Positions 1-9,204 of a stretch of 39,016 nucleotides of DNA are shown one piece after another. A program made the translations under genes and the position numbers. Source of the DNA: Planctomycetaceae bacterium (GTDB taxonomy: Bacteria > Planctomycetota > Planctomycetia > Planctomycetales > Planctomycetaceae); the NCBI GenBank assembly GCA_014762625.1, contig JABURQ010000118.1:1-39016 (forward strand). The letters run 5' to 3'. The notes under the pieces were generated by a model, which worked only from the letters and a program-made list of their open reading frames with translations, was not told where the DNA came from and did not search any database. The first letter of the stretch is position 1, and every line of letters starts with the position of its first letter.

Positions 1-557
1 ACCAGTCGAGCGAATGAGGATTGGAGAGAGAGCAGCGGAGCAGGGCACGATTTCAAAACCTGCCGTGAATTGTGGTTCAAAACGAGTTGGACTCGCGAGG
101 CGAGAACTTGGGGATCGACGGATCGGAGCGTCTGAAGAACTTCGGTCGCCAACGTTTCGTCCTCAGTCGAATTCAACAGCAGTCGCTGAATCATCGCACG
201 GGGAGCCGGTAAATGAAACAGCAATGACCAGGGCAACCACCGCAGCCTTTGAGAGACAGGCGGCGTGACAAACGAGGCGACGAGAATTACGCCCATAAGG
301 TCGGTCAGTTGTCGGCTGGCGATCTCCAATGCAAGCGGTCCTGAAAACGATTCGCCCAAGAGAAGAAATGGTTCGTTGATAGGGATGTGACGAATGACGC
401 GATCGGCGAGTTCCGGGTAGGACGAAAGGGCCTTTTGCGGAAGAGGAACGACGAATGGCTCAAACTTTTGCGGAGCCCGTTCCACAAAACATTCCAACAA
501 CTCTCCCGTACCGTCCATGCCGGGAAGGAGAATAATTTTGATGGCGTCGTCGTTCAT
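1..557 (-). CDS. Alpha/beta hydrolase, C-terminus cut by the window edge
   Basis: Read on the minus strand from an ATG at 557-555, the frame stays open for 185 codons to the left edge, so the 3' end is missing. The N-terminus has the LPGMDGTGEL stretch typical of the oxyanion-hole region of alpha/beta hydrolases, and GESFSG at about residues 68-73 is a G-x-S-x-G nucleophile elbow. There is no signal peptide, so the protein is probably cytoplasmic. AGAAGG lies just upstream of the ATG and supports this start. The substrate cannot be told; the family includes esterases, lipases and acyltransferases. The catalytic Asp and His should lie beyond or near the cut. The gene is divergent from the secreted esterase at 770. 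The fold is fairly sure, the specific function is not. Confidence 0.8.
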   Translation of the reverse strand, partial: MNDDAIKIILLPGMDGTGELLECFVERAPQKFEPFVVPLPQKALSSYPELADRVIRHIPINEPFLLLGESFSGPLALEIASRQLTDLMGVILVASFVTPPVSQRLRWLPWSLLFHLPAPRAMIQRLLLNSTEDETLATEVLQTLRSVDPQVLASRVQLVLNHNSRQVLKSCPAPLLSLQSSFARL

Positions 558-691
558 ATTACTGCCTTCTGTATAATTAACCGCGAAGTCGGTGATATCG
601 ACAACATGGAAATGTGGCGATTATCATTCATTGAAGATTCCCGGCTTTTATGAGCCGCATAGACCTGCGAATCGTCGTCATCGATTGAGTG

Positions 692-720
692 TTGAGTCTG
701 GCTTGACGAGTTTCTAAATT
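692..720 (+). promoter_or_regulatory. Possible sigma-70-type promoter for the secreted esterase
   Basis: TTGAGT at 692-697 and TAAATT at 715-720 are separated by 17 bp and lie about 50 bp upstream of the esterase ATG at 770. The match is by eye only and planctomycete promoters are poorly defined, so this is tentative. Confidence 0.25.
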
Positions 721-769
721 AAAGACTCCATGATCGCTTCCACCCATTCGACTCTTTGAGAGACCCGCT

Positions 770-1738
770 ATGCACGGTTCGCTGAAATCTCCGACGATCT
801 GTTTCTTCCTGTCGCTCGTTCTCTCTGTGACTTCGGTGGCTCCTCCTGCCTCGGCTCAATCGAAGAAAAAGGCTGCACCAAGGTACGCTGCGTCCGTTCC
901 CAAACCGACGATTTCGGAGATTCGTTACGGCGATCACGAAAGACACATCATCGATTTCTGGCAGGCGAAGTCGGAGAAGCCGACGCCGCTGGTGTTCGTC
1001 ATTCACGGCGGTGGCTGGCAGGGAGGATCAAAAGAACGTGTGAACCGTTTTGCCGATGTGCAAAAACTGTTGGATGCCGGGATCTCGGTGACGGCCCTCA
1101 ACTATCGTTATGTGAAACAAGCGGTCGCTGAGGGTGTTGAGCCTCCTGTGAAAGCTCCGTTGCACGATGCCGCCCGGGCGCTTCAATTCGTCCGCAGCAA
1201 AGCCAAAGCGTGGAACATCGACAAAGAACGGATCGGAGCGGCGGGCGGGTCGGCGGGAGCCTGTTCCAGTTTGTGGCTTCTGTTTCATGACGATCTGGCC
1301 GATCCTCACAGCGATGATCCCGTGGCTCGCGAATCGACGCGTCTCTATTGTGCCGCGGTTATCGGTGCCCAGACGACTCTGGATCCGAAACAGATGAAAG
1401 CATGGACGCCCAACAGTCGTTACGGCGGTCATGCCTTCGGTCGCCCGAATTTTGCCACCTTTCTCGCGGAACGAGATCAGATCCTGCCGTGGATCGAGGA
1501 GTATTCTCCGTACGCCCTGGTCTCGAAAGACGATCCTCCTGTGTATCTTTATTACCGCAGTCCCCCCGCATTGGGAGAGCCACAGAAAGACCCCACTCAC
1601 ACGTCTAACTTCGGCGTCAAATTGCAGGAGCACTGCCGCGATGTCGGTGTCGAGTGCGAACTGGTCTATCCGGGCGTCGCGGACATCAAGCACGCATCCC
1701 CGACCGAATATCTGATCGCGACGCTGAAGTCGAAATAG
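770..1738 (+). CDS. Secreted alpha/beta hydrolase (esterase/lipase, BD-FAE-like)
   Basis: A 322-residue protein with an N-terminal signal peptide (hydrophobic residues 10-22, likely cleavage after the Ala-Ser-Ala at 27-29), so it should act outside the cytoplasm. HGGGW at 79-83 is the oxyanion-hole motif of the hormone-sensitive-lipase/BD-FAE type esterases. GGSAGA around residue 161 supplies the nucleophilic Ser, and His308 near the end (IKHASP) is a good catalytic His candidate. Length and motif order fit complete secreted carboxylesterases, which planctomycetes carry in many copies and which often act on acylated polysaccharides; that substrate is inference. The gene stands alone, followed by a 187-bp gap before the LRR gene. 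The fold and hydrolase class are well supported. Confidence 0.88.
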   Translation: MHGSLKSPTICFFLSLVLSVTSVAPPASAQSKKKAAPRYAASVPKPTISEIRYGDHERHIIDFWQAKSEKPTPLVFVIHGGGWQGGSKERVNRFADVQKLLDAGISVTALNYRYVKQAVAEGVEPPVKAPLHDAARALQFVRSKAKAWNIDKERIGAAGGSAGACSSLWLLFHDDLADPHSDDPVARESTRLYCAAVIGAQTTLDPKQMKAWTPNSRYGGHAFGRPNFATFLAERDQILPWIEEYSPYALVSKDDPPVYLYYRSPPALGEPQKDPTHTSNFGVKLQEHCRDVGVECELVYPGVADIKHASPTEYLIATLKSK

Positions 1739-1925
1739 GAAATCGTAGGTGAGCTGGGGGCTCATCAGATCTCGTCAGGTCTGATACATTCGCCGTTTTG
1801 TTATACAGAACCTGAAGGTGGTTGTTACTGTCTCGCTCAATTTCGATGTTGACTTTGGCATGCTGGCAGGTGATCATAAGTTCCCAGTTGCCCACTTCGT
1901 CATTCGAGAAAGACAGGAGTATCCC

Positions 1926-2966
1926 ATGCGACTTTCTCTCACCTGCTGTTGTCTGTTTTCTCTCATTGCGACCACTCCGCTCTACGCTCAAGAGTCTGCT
2001 GAGATTATAGAGTGGATCAAAGAACGAGACGGTCAAGTTCAAAGTCAGAACAACCTCCATTCGGTGATGTTCCCACCGAGCGTAGAGTTAACGGATGAGG
2101 ACCTTCGCAAGTTGAGTCAATTGGACGGTCTGTTTCTTCTGCATGCGGGAGGTGTGGAGATCAGTGACGCTGGCCTGAAGCAGTTGAAGCAGGCAGAAGA
2201 TTTGCGCGATCTTGCTCTCTTTCAATCGAAGATCACCGATGAGGGGTTAAAAATGCTCGGGAAATCCCCTCGACTCATGGGAATCATCGTCATGAGTGAG
2301 GAAGTCTTTACTAAGGAAGGACTGCTTGGTATAGCCGCCAATCGCAATCTGATGCGGATCTTCCTCTCGAAGTCTGATATCGCGGATGAAGATTTAGCGG
2401 TCGTCAGTCAATGGCCTCGACTCAAAGATTTTGTGGTTGAGGCACCGCAATTGACGGACTCTAGCTTCCAGCACTTTGCCGATCGTTTGGAACTTCGTTA
2501 TTTAGGCTTTGCGCATGCAAAAATTACCGGCGAAGGTCTGCAACATCTCGTGGGGTTGCGGAATTTGCAGCGCGTGTACCTCAAAGATTGTCCCGTTGAG
2601 GATCAGTATCTGAAGCATCTATCAAAAATACCAATTCTCAGTGTTGTCGACTTGAGTCGATCAAAAGTGACTGGGAAAGGTCTGATTGCTCTGCAAAATT
2701 TACCTGCTTTGGAATTGCTGACTCTCGACGGCACTCAAATACAGGATCAGAACTTGAAAGTGCTGTCAGACTTTCCGGCCTTGCGTGAACTTTCCTTGCA
2801 GAACACGAAGATTACTGATGCGGGATTGGAGTCACTCGCCCAACTCAACAACGTTCGCTATCTCAACCTGACCGGCTGCAAGGTGACAATGGCGGGAATC
2901 AAAGAATTGCGAAAAAATTTCCCGGAGAATGCAGTCCTGTGGGAGCCGGAAAATATAAACCGCTAA
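1926..2966 (+). CDS. Secreted leucine-rich-repeat protein
   Basis: A 346-residue protein starting at the ATG at 1926, chosen because AGGAG lies 6 bp upstream (1915-1919) and the next residues form a signal peptide ending near LYAQ (residue 22). The frame is also open upstream, from 1818, but that extension has no secretion signal at its start. From about residue 50 onward there are roughly ten leucine-rich repeats of about 24 residues with the planctomycete pattern ITDxGLxxL followed by L-x-x-L-x-L (for example ITDAGLESLAQL near the C-terminus). Such repeats usually make a protein-binding solenoid; no enzymatic domain is visible. The gene looks more AT-rich than its neighbours. It is convergent with the CusA-like gene. 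The partner is unknown. Confidence 0.85.
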   Translation: MRLSLTCCCLFSLIATTPLYAQESAEIIEWIKERDGQVQSQNNLHSVMFPPSVELTDEDLRKLSQLDGLFLLHAGGVEISDAGLKQLKQAEDLRDLALFQSKITDEGLKMLGKSPRLMGIIVMSEEVFTKEGLLGIAANRNLMRIFLSKSDIADEDLAVVSQWPRLKDFVVEAPQLTDSSFQHFADRLELRYLGFAHAKITGEGLQHLVGLRNLQRVYLKDCPVEDQYLKHLSKIPILSVVDLSRSKVTGKGLIALQNLPALELLTLDGTQIQDQNLKVLSDFPALRELSLQNTKITDAGLESLAQLNNVRYLNLTGCKVTMAGIKELRKNFPENAVLWEPENINR

Positions 2967-3011
2967 CCAGTAGATGATTAGTAGGGTGGTGTAGAAATAA
3001 GATGGGATGTG

Positions 3012-3027
3012 GAATCGTCATCGATTC
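3012..3027. other. Small perfect hairpin between convergent genes
   Basis: GAATCG at 3012-3017 pairs with CGATTC at 3022-3027 across a 4-base loop, in the 115-bp gap between the convergent LRR and CusA-like genes. No T-run follows on either strand, so it is not a canonical intrinsic terminator, though it is the only structured element in the gap. Confidence 0.3.
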
Positions 3028-3081
3028 TGCCCCAGGCAATCAAAAGCCAGACCTGACTCGCTTACCGATGAATTCCTGTTC

Positions 3082-6000
3082 TCAGGAGGCTTCTGAAGCC
3101 TGTCCTCCCGCTTCCCAGTGATGATCTTCCAGTCCCAGGTTCATTTTGAACTCCTTGTAGCCGGCGTACAGAACCGGCACCACAAACAGCGTCAGTAATT
3201 CGACCGCCATGCCGCCGATCACCGGCCACGCCATCGCTTTCGCAACATCCGAACCGCGACCGGTGGAATAGATGACCGGCATCAGTGCGATGATGGTTGT
3301 GAACGTGGTCATCAGGCAGGGACGGATTCGCTTCATGCCGGCTTCCAGCGTCGCATCGCGAATGTCCTGGACTGAGTTGAGCTCCTTACGTGTGAAGACC
3401 TGATCGAGATAGGTCGACATCACCACGCCGTCATCAACGGCGATCCCGAATAAGGCGATAAACCCGACCCAGACCGCGGTATTGATTTCGATGGCGTTGA
3501 TGGCCAAAAAGATCATTCCCCCTGCAAAGGCGACGGGAATCCCGGAGAAGACGGCCAGAGTGATCGGGAGATGACGGAACTGCAGATAGATAATAAACAG
3601 GTTCACCACAATCACCAGCGGGATGACCCATTGGAGTCGTTGGTTGGCTTCGATCTGATTCTGGAACGAACCGACCGGCTTGAGTGCGTATCCGGTCGGT
3701 AAATCGATCTCGCCGTTTTCCTGAGCCTGTTGCAAGGAGCCTGTCACCGCGTTGACGGTTTCCAGATCGCCCAGTTGACCCGAGGGAGAAAACGAGACGT
3801 GAGCCACCAGTCGGGCGTCTTCGCTGCTGATCACACCCGGTCCCCAGGAGGTACTCTTGGTCGCCAGGACCGAAAGCGGGACGACGTCTCCCGAATGAGT
3901 GACGACGGGGAGATGCTGGAGTTCATCGAGACGCTCGCGAACATTCCGCTCGTACCGAACGCGGATCGGATAACGCTCGCGGCCTTCGACCGTCTTGGTG
4001 ACGTTCGAGCCGCCGAGGGCCGTTTCGATGATCTGATTGACCATGGCGGTCGACATTCCGTAGCGGGCGGCGTTCTCGCGATTGACGTCGAACTCGACGT
4101 AAGGTTTCCCGAGAACGATATCCGGATTGACGGAGCCGGAATTGACCTGGGGAAGTTCTTTGAGATGATCGGCGACCTGGAGAGCGGCTTGCGAGAGTCC
4201 TTCCAGGCTATCGCCGAAAATACGGATCGCCATCGAAGCTTTGATCCCGCTTTGCAGCATAACGACCCGCCCCTCGATCGGCTGGAGTGGAGAGGCTGGA
4301 GTGACGCCGGGTAACGTGGCGATGGCGTTGATACGATCCCAGATATCTTTCGACGTGATCCCTTCCCGCCACTCCGCGCGCGGCTTCAGCAAGACATAAG
4401 TTTCGATCATGGCGGCGGGAGCGGGATCGAGCGCAGATTCCACGCGGCCGATTTTCCCTAAAACGTTTTTGACTTCGGGGATTTCATGAATCAGGGCGTC
4501 CTGTGTCTGGAGAACTTCCATCGCCTGCGAAAAACTGGCGGCCGGGTAGAGGGTTGGCATGTAAAACCAGCTTCCCTCATCGAGTGCGATCCAGTCGTCC
4601 GACTCCAGACCATTCAGCAGGTGTTTCGCCTCGACATAACCAGGGACTTCGTTCATATCGGCTCCCAGGCGAGAGGCGAAATTTTCGAACGGTTTGAGGA
4701 TCGTCGGTAGGCCAAACCAGGCTCCCGCTCCAAGCATCAGCAAGGTGGCGGGCAGACACAGAAACAAGCCTTTCCGCCGCAGAAAGAATCGCAATGTCGG
4801 TTTGTAGAGTGCGAGAATACTGCGACTGACCGGATTTTCTTCGATGGGACGGAGTTTCTCTCCCAGCGTACAGAAACCACCCACCAGAGCCAGTAACGTC
4901 GCGACGACAGTTGCGGTGGAATGGCTGACGGGGAGTTGCGACGTCACGTGGGTACCGTGAAATCCGACCACCCATCCGACGGTGGCCGCCAATCCCAGCG
5001 ACCCCAGAATGCGAAATGCGAGTTTGATGCGTGTCGAGGAAAGCAACAGCCGCGATAATAAGGGGACGATCGTAATCGCCACAATCAGCGCAGCGATGAG
5101 TGAAAACGTCTTCGTCCACGCGAGCGGAGCGAAGAGTTTATAATCGCGTCCGGTCAGCATGAAGACCGGTAGAAAACTGACGACGGTCGTCAAAACCGCG
5201 GTAACGACCGCGGGGGCGACTTCACCGGCGGCTTGGTTGACGACTTCGAGACGACGTTTTGAACCTCCCGGCGATCCTTCGGCTTCCCACTCCGCCAGAG
5301 AATCATAGATGGTCTCGGAGACGATGATTCCCATATCGACCATCGTTCCGATGGCGATCGCGATGCCTGCCAGAGACATGATATTCGCGTTGACGCCAAA
5401 CAGATGCATGGCGATGAACGCCATCAGAACCGCAATCGGTAAAATGACGGCGACGACGAAACTGGCTCGCAAATGCAACAGAAACAGTAGAATGACCACG
5501 CCGGTAATGAGCACCTGTTGGGTGAGCGCTTCAGTCAGAGTTCCGACGGTTTCGTTAATCAGACCGGTGCGGTCGTAAATGGGTCGGATTTTGACTCCCT
5601 GCAAACTCGGTTCGATCTGTGCGATTTTTTGCTTCACGCGATCGATGACCGTCCGCGGGTTTTCTCCGAATCGCATCACCACCACACCGCCCACCGCTTC
5701 CGCTCCGTTCAGATCGATCGCTCCCCGACGGAATTCGGGACCGAGTTGCACGTGTCCCAAATCCCGGATCCGAACGGGAATGCCGTCGCGCGAACGGACC
5801 ACGGTCTCTTCGATGTCGGCGACCGCCTGATTGACATCCTTATCGGCGCCAATGAATCCTTTCCCGCGGATGATGAATTCCATACCGCTCGATTCGACCG
5901 TCTTTGCGCCGACGTCGATATTCGATTTCCGGACCGCTTCCACAAGCTGATCGACGGGGATGTTATGAAATCGGAGTTTGTCGGGGTTGATTTCAATCTG

Positions 6001-6558
6001 ATATTGCCGAACGTACCCGCCGACACTGGCGATCTCGCTCACTCCCGGAACCGCCTGTAGTTCGTATTTCACAACGTAATCCTGAATCGTGCGCAGCTCG
6101 GAAAGATTCATATCATCTGGCGGCTTCAGGACGTAGTACAGAACCTGTCCGAGACCGGTGGCATCCGGGCCGAGCGTGGGTACGACTCCCTCCGGTAACA
6201 TCGCGGCCGCAGTCCCCAGTTGTTCGGCGACTCGGGATCGAGCCCAATAGAAATCGGTGCTGTCTTTGAAGGTCACCTGCACGAAACTATAACCGAACAG
6301 GCTTTTTCCCCGAACTGACTCCGCCTCGGGGACGGCCAACATCGAAACCGAGAGCGGATAGGTGATCTGATCTTCAATATCTTTGGGGGATCGTCCCGGC
6401 CAAGCCGTGAACACAATGACCTGATTCTCACCGATGTTGGGGATTGCATCGATGGGGACTTGTTGAGTCGCATACCAGCCGAATCCGATCGTCACGGCGG
6501 TCAGGACCAGCACGATCAACGGTTCTCGAACGCAAAAGGAGATCAGAGCGCGTAGCAT
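3082..6558 (-). CDS. cusA: CusA/CzcA-family heavy-metal RND efflux pump
   Basis: A 1158-residue inner-membrane proton/metal antiporter of the HME-RND class. Residues 1-30 form the first membrane helix, followed by VPIDAIPNIGENQV, a hallmark of the family. MVDMGIIVSE places the TM4 proton-relay acids at D408 and E415. Three methionines, M667 (SWFYMP), M717 (AAMIET) and M767 (VVMLQS), align by motif with CusA M573, M623 and M672, the Cu(I)/Ag(I) ligands, so copper/silver is more likely than Zn/Co/Cd. The protein is about 110 residues longer than E. coli CusA. Much of the excess is a segment at about 510-575 containing two extra hydrophobic stretches, plus extra residues near 625-655. The start ATG overlaps the adaptor stop codon as TAATG, so translation is probably coupled. 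It is the last gene of the cus-like operon. Confidence 0.95.
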   Translation of the reverse strand: MLRALISFCVREPLIVLVLTAVTIGFGWYATQQVPIDAIPNIGENQVIVFTAWPGRSPKDIEDQITYPLSVSMLAVPEAESVRGKSLFGYSFVQVTFKDSTDFYWARSRVAEQLGTAAAMLPEGVVPTLGPDATGLGQVLYYVLKPPDDMNLSELRTIQDYVVKYELQAVPGVSEIASVGGYVRQYQIEINPDKLRFHNIPVDQLVEAVRKSNIDVGAKTVESSGMEFIIRGKGFIGADKDVNQAVADIEETVVRSRDGIPVRIRDLGHVQLGPEFRRGAIDLNGAEAVGGVVVMRFGENPRTVIDRVKQKIAQIEPSLQGVKIRPIYDRTGLINETVGTLTEALTQQVLITGVVILLFLLHLRASFVVAVILPIAVLMAFIAMHLFGVNANIMSLAGIAIAIGTMVDMGIIVSETIYDSLAEWEAEGSPGGSKRRLEVVNQAAGEVAPAVVTAVLTTVVSFLPVFMLTGRDYKLFAPLAWTKTFSLIAALIVAITIVPLLSRLLLSSTRIKLAFRILGSLGLAATVGWVVGFHGTHVTSQLPVSHSTATVVATLLALVGGFCTLGEKLRPIEENPVSRSILALYKPTLRFFLRRKGLFLCLPATLLMLGAGAWFGLPTILKPFENFASRLGADMNEVPGYVEAKHLLNGLESDDWIALDEGSWFYMPTLYPAASFSQAMEVLQTQDALIHEIPEVKNVLGKIGRVESALDPAPAAMIETYVLLKPRAEWREGITSKDIWDRINAIATLPGVTPASPLQPIEGRVVMLQSGIKASMAIRIFGDSLEGLSQAALQVADHLKELPQVNSGSVNPDIVLGKPYVEFDVNRENAARYGMSTAMVNQIIETALGGSNVTKTVEGRERYPIRVRYERNVRERLDELQHLPVVTHSGDVVPLSVLATKSTSWGPGVISSEDARLVAHVSFSPSGQLGDLETVNAVTGSLQQAQENGEIDLPTGYALKPVGSFQNQIEANQRLQWVIPLVIVVNLFIIYLQFRHLPITLAVFSGIPVAFAGGMIFLAINAIEINTAVWVGFIALFGIAVDDGVVMSTYLDQVFTRKELNSVQDIRDATLEAGMKRIRPCLMTTFTTIIALMPVIYSTGRGSDVAKAMAWPVIGGMAVELLTLFVVPVLYAGYKEFKMNLGLEDHHWEAGGQASEAS

Positions 6559-8606
6559 TATTTCTCCTCCTTGGTCGGCTCGTGCTGGTGATCATGCTCC
6601 GCGTGGGATTCCGCATCGGCGTCCGGCGGGATGGTCCGGACCAGCTCGCCGCAGCTTAGCATCTGACTGCCAAAATACGGATTGATCAGAGTTTCGTCCG
6701 CCTGGAGCCAGTCCCCTTCACCCTCTTTGACCATCGGGCAGAAGAACTGATAGAACGAGCGTTGGGCCTGCTCTCCGCGAAGCTGAGTGGAGAGCGTGAC
6801 GACGGCATGGCTGATCGGCTTGAATTTAACGCGGGCCTCATCGATCGAGACGTGATGCAAATGGGCGGCGTTGGTTTCGATTGCCGTTAGAAGATCTTTT
6901 TGAGCAGGCGACAGCTTGTCCTGTGCCTCGAGATCGACCGCGTTGGTAACGAGCGTTTCGACTTCTGTTTTTTCAGGTTTTCGATCGGAAGCCAGGGCCT
7001 TTTGGATATCGAAGTAGGATTGATAGAGGTTTTCGAGCTTCAATCCCGTCTCTCCCTCCAACCGTGTCATCTGAATGTTGTCGAATTCCAACGGTTTGTT
7101 GCGGTAGTCCTGCGAGGATTTCGGTTTGTATTTTGTGGGATTGATAACGCTCGGCTTACCCGCCAACTGCATCTGCGAATCGATCAGGAAATTTCCCGAA
7201 GTGGCCACTTTCTCACCCGCTTCAACCCCTTCCAGAATGACGGCTTCGTCGCGAAGGATCGGTCCCAACGTCACGTTGCGGATTTCAAAGCGTCCCGGTT
7301 CGGTTTCGACATAAACGACGCTATGTTCTCCCGCCATCAAAATCGCAGAACGTGGTACGATTAATGACGTCTCCTGAGGAACCGGTTGATCGGTATAGCC
7401 GTAACGTTCCGTGGGGACCAGTTTCATGCCACAGATCGGGCAATCGCCCGGTTCGTCTTCGATGACCTGGGGATGCATGGGACTGATCCACTTACCGGCT
7501 AATCCCTCATCGTAAACCTCTCCTTGCGGACCAATGGGGATTTGAATCGTAGCCTGGGCATAGTCGCCGGGGCGTAATTCTCCTTTCGGATTTTTGAATT
7601 CCACACGCACGCCAACGGTCCGATTCTGCTCATCGACGGTCGGGTCGATGAAGGCGATGCGGCCTTCCAGTTTTCGCCCCGGTTGAGAGGTGAGTTCCGC
7701 TTCCACAAATTGACCGAAACGAACACGGGAAGCATCTTCGGGATAGAGTTCCAACATCAACCAGATCGTCGAAAGATTGGCGACGCGGTAGATCGGCTCT
7801 CCGGCGGAAATATACTTCCCTTCTTCGGTCAACTTCTCAGTGACCGTACCGCCGATGGGGGAATAGATGGTGAGTCGCGATTGGGGTTCATTCGTTTTTT
7901 CCAGTTCCGCGATTTGTTCGTCGGTCATGCCGAGCTCGATCAGTTTCTGTCGCGAATTCTCGACCAGCTTTTGCTGAGCCTCCCGAACCGCTTGCAAACC
8001 TGAATTACTGGTTTTCTCCAGCGTTTTACGCGCTTCGAGAAATTCCACCTGTGCTGAAAAGAGCTGTGGACTGTAGACAATGGCCAGATGGTCTCCCTGC
8101 TCGACCTCCACGCCGGTGTAATCCGCGAAAAGCCGCTCCACGCGACCGTCAATATAAGCGGCAATCGTTGCCTGGCGGCTTTCATCGATTTGAATTTCAC
8201 CGATGGTTTGAATCGTCGTGGATGCCGGTTTTTCAACCACTTCCGCGGTCTGAATGTTGGCCAGACGACGTTGAGCCGGTTCGATCGTGACTGCCAACTG
8301 ATCGAGATCAGCACCTTTGGCGGCAGCTTCCACAAGTTTCATCCCACAGATCGGGCATCGTCCCGGACTGTTCTGTCGAATTTGAGGATGCATCGGACAG
8401 GTGTAAATTGTTTCGGACGCGGCCTCGGATGCGACGGCCGTTTCGCCACTCGAACCACCAATCCAGCCGAATCGTTGGGCCACTCCCAGGATAACGATGA
8501 GCAGAATGCCGGCTCCAAAAAAGAGCGCAATGGTGAGGAACTGAGAGATCCACCACGAACTGGAAGCGGCTTTACGAGAGGATTTCTTTGAGGAATATGC
8601 AGACAT
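6558..8606 (-). CDS. cusB: CusB-like RND periplasmic adaptor with two metal-binding modules
   Basis: A 682-residue membrane-fusion protein linking the RND pump to the outer-membrane channel. The start at 8606 is set by GGAGG 8 bp upstream (8615-8619). Order of parts: a membrane anchor (19-43); a heavy-metal-binding module YTCPMHP...CPICGMKL (68-92); the barrel-sandwich/coiled-coil core (about 130-360); a second module SPMHP...CPICGMKL (375-397) inserted between core and distal domain; the membrane-proximal domain (about 410-490); a DUF3347-like domain (about 520-655) with FFCPM, NPYFG and SCGEL motifs; and a His-rich tail (HAEHDHQHE). The first module keeps both Cys pairs, while the second has Ser in place of the first Cys. 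Carrying two modules plus DUF3347 makes it far longer than E. coli CusB (about 400). The stop overlaps the cusA start. Confidence 0.94.
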   Translation of the reverse strand: MSAYSSKKSSRKAASSSWWISQFLTIALFFGAGILLIVILGVAQRFGWIGGSSGETAVASEAASETIYTCPMHPQIRQNSPGRCPICGMKLVEAAAKGADLDQLAVTIEPAQRRLANIQTAEVVEKPASTTIQTIGEIQIDESRQATIAAYIDGRVERLFADYTGVEVEQGDHLAIVYSPQLFSAQVEFLEARKTLEKTSNSGLQAVREAQQKLVENSRQKLIELGMTDEQIAELEKTNEPQSRLTIYSPIGGTVTEKLTEEGKYISAGEPIYRVANLSTIWLMLELYPEDASRVRFGQFVEAELTSQPGRKLEGRIAFIDPTVDEQNRTVGVRVEFKNPKGELRPGDYAQATIQIPIGPQGEVYDEGLAGKWISPMHPQVIEDEPGDCPICGMKLVPTERYGYTDQPVPQETSLIVPRSAILMAGEHSVVYVETEPGRFEIRNVTLGPILRDEAVILEGVEAGEKVATSGNFLIDSQMQLAGKPSVINPTKYKPKSSQDYRNKPLEFDNIQMTRLEGETGLKLENLYQSYFDIQKALASDRKPEKTEVETLVTNAVDLEAQDKLSPAQKDLLTAIETNAAHLHHVSIDEARVKFKPISHAVVTLSTQLRGEQAQRSFYQFFCPMVKEGEGDWLQADETLINPYFGSQMLSCGELVRTIPPDADAESHAEHDHQHEPTKEEK

Positions 8607-8706
8607 AATGAATGCCTCCAGAAACAGGAAATGCAAGGCGTCCCTGTCAAACGGGTTATGAGATCTCGATCCCGAATGACGAAAAAGAATCAGCGCAGCG
8701 TGTCGC

Positions 8707-9108
8707 TTATGTCTGCCAGACGCAGAGCAGGATCTGACGGGAGGTCGCTGCTGAGAAGTGCGCCCTTCGAGGCAGAAAAGTCGCGGGAGACAACGAGGCG
8801 GCAAGAGCGAGGAATTCAGACTGGGCTTCGTCGTACGATTTCACAGATTCCGGTGAATCCGTCAGGACGACTGAATCAGGAACACGGTGGGAGCAGGAAC
8901 AGACATCAGTCTCGGAGAATCGCGGTGAGGTGGATTGGCGACAGTGAGAACATTTCTCAACATTCACGCGCTGTGGAGGTGTCTGACAACAACACGTTTC
9001 GGAATCGACGTCCGCAGATAGTTGACAAAGCGAGAGCGTCGTAGGTGCTATCTGGAATAACGTGATCCCGACGAGCATCAGACAAATTGTGTAACGTCGA
9101 ATGCGCAT
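8707..9108 (-). CDS. Small secreted cysteine-rich protein in the cus operon
   Basis: A 133-residue protein with a signal peptide (hydrophobic residues 8-22). The mature N-terminal part is strikingly Cys-rich: C28, a CCC triplet at 39-41, CxxC at 53-56 and CxC at 70-72, with His55 and His74 nearby. The remainder (75-133) lacks obvious motifs. It sits between the outer-membrane factor (gap 96 bp) and the adaptor (gap 100 bp) on the same strand, so it is probably co-transcribed. Cys clusters in an exported protein inside a copper-efflux operon suggest periplasmic metal binding, by analogy in position only to CusF, with which no similarity is visible. That role is inference. I do not recognise the family. 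The overlapping plus-strand frame (8631-9044) has none of these features. Confidence 0.7.
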   Translation of the reverse strand: MRIRRYTICLMLVGITLFQIAPTTLSLCQLSADVDSETCCCQTPPQRVNVEKCSHCRQSTSPRFSETDVCSCSHRVPDSVVLTDSPESVKSYDEAQSEFLALAASLSPATFLPRRAHFSAATSRQILLCVWQT

Positions 9109-9204
9109 ATGGACTCTAGGATTGTATTTTGTGTCAACTCCATTCTAGGCACGGACAGGAAGACTGGTCAATGCGACTTTGAAAAATGAATCGACCGAGC
9201 GACC

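Noticed and set aside
14-268. 84-codon plus-strand frame at the left edge
   Set aside because: The minus strand here encodes an alpha/beta hydrolase with a nucleophile elbow, so this frame is a shadow.
8631-9044. 137-codon plus-strand frame over the Cys-rich gene
   Set aside because: Arg-rich, with no signal peptide or family, and antisense within a same-strand operon.
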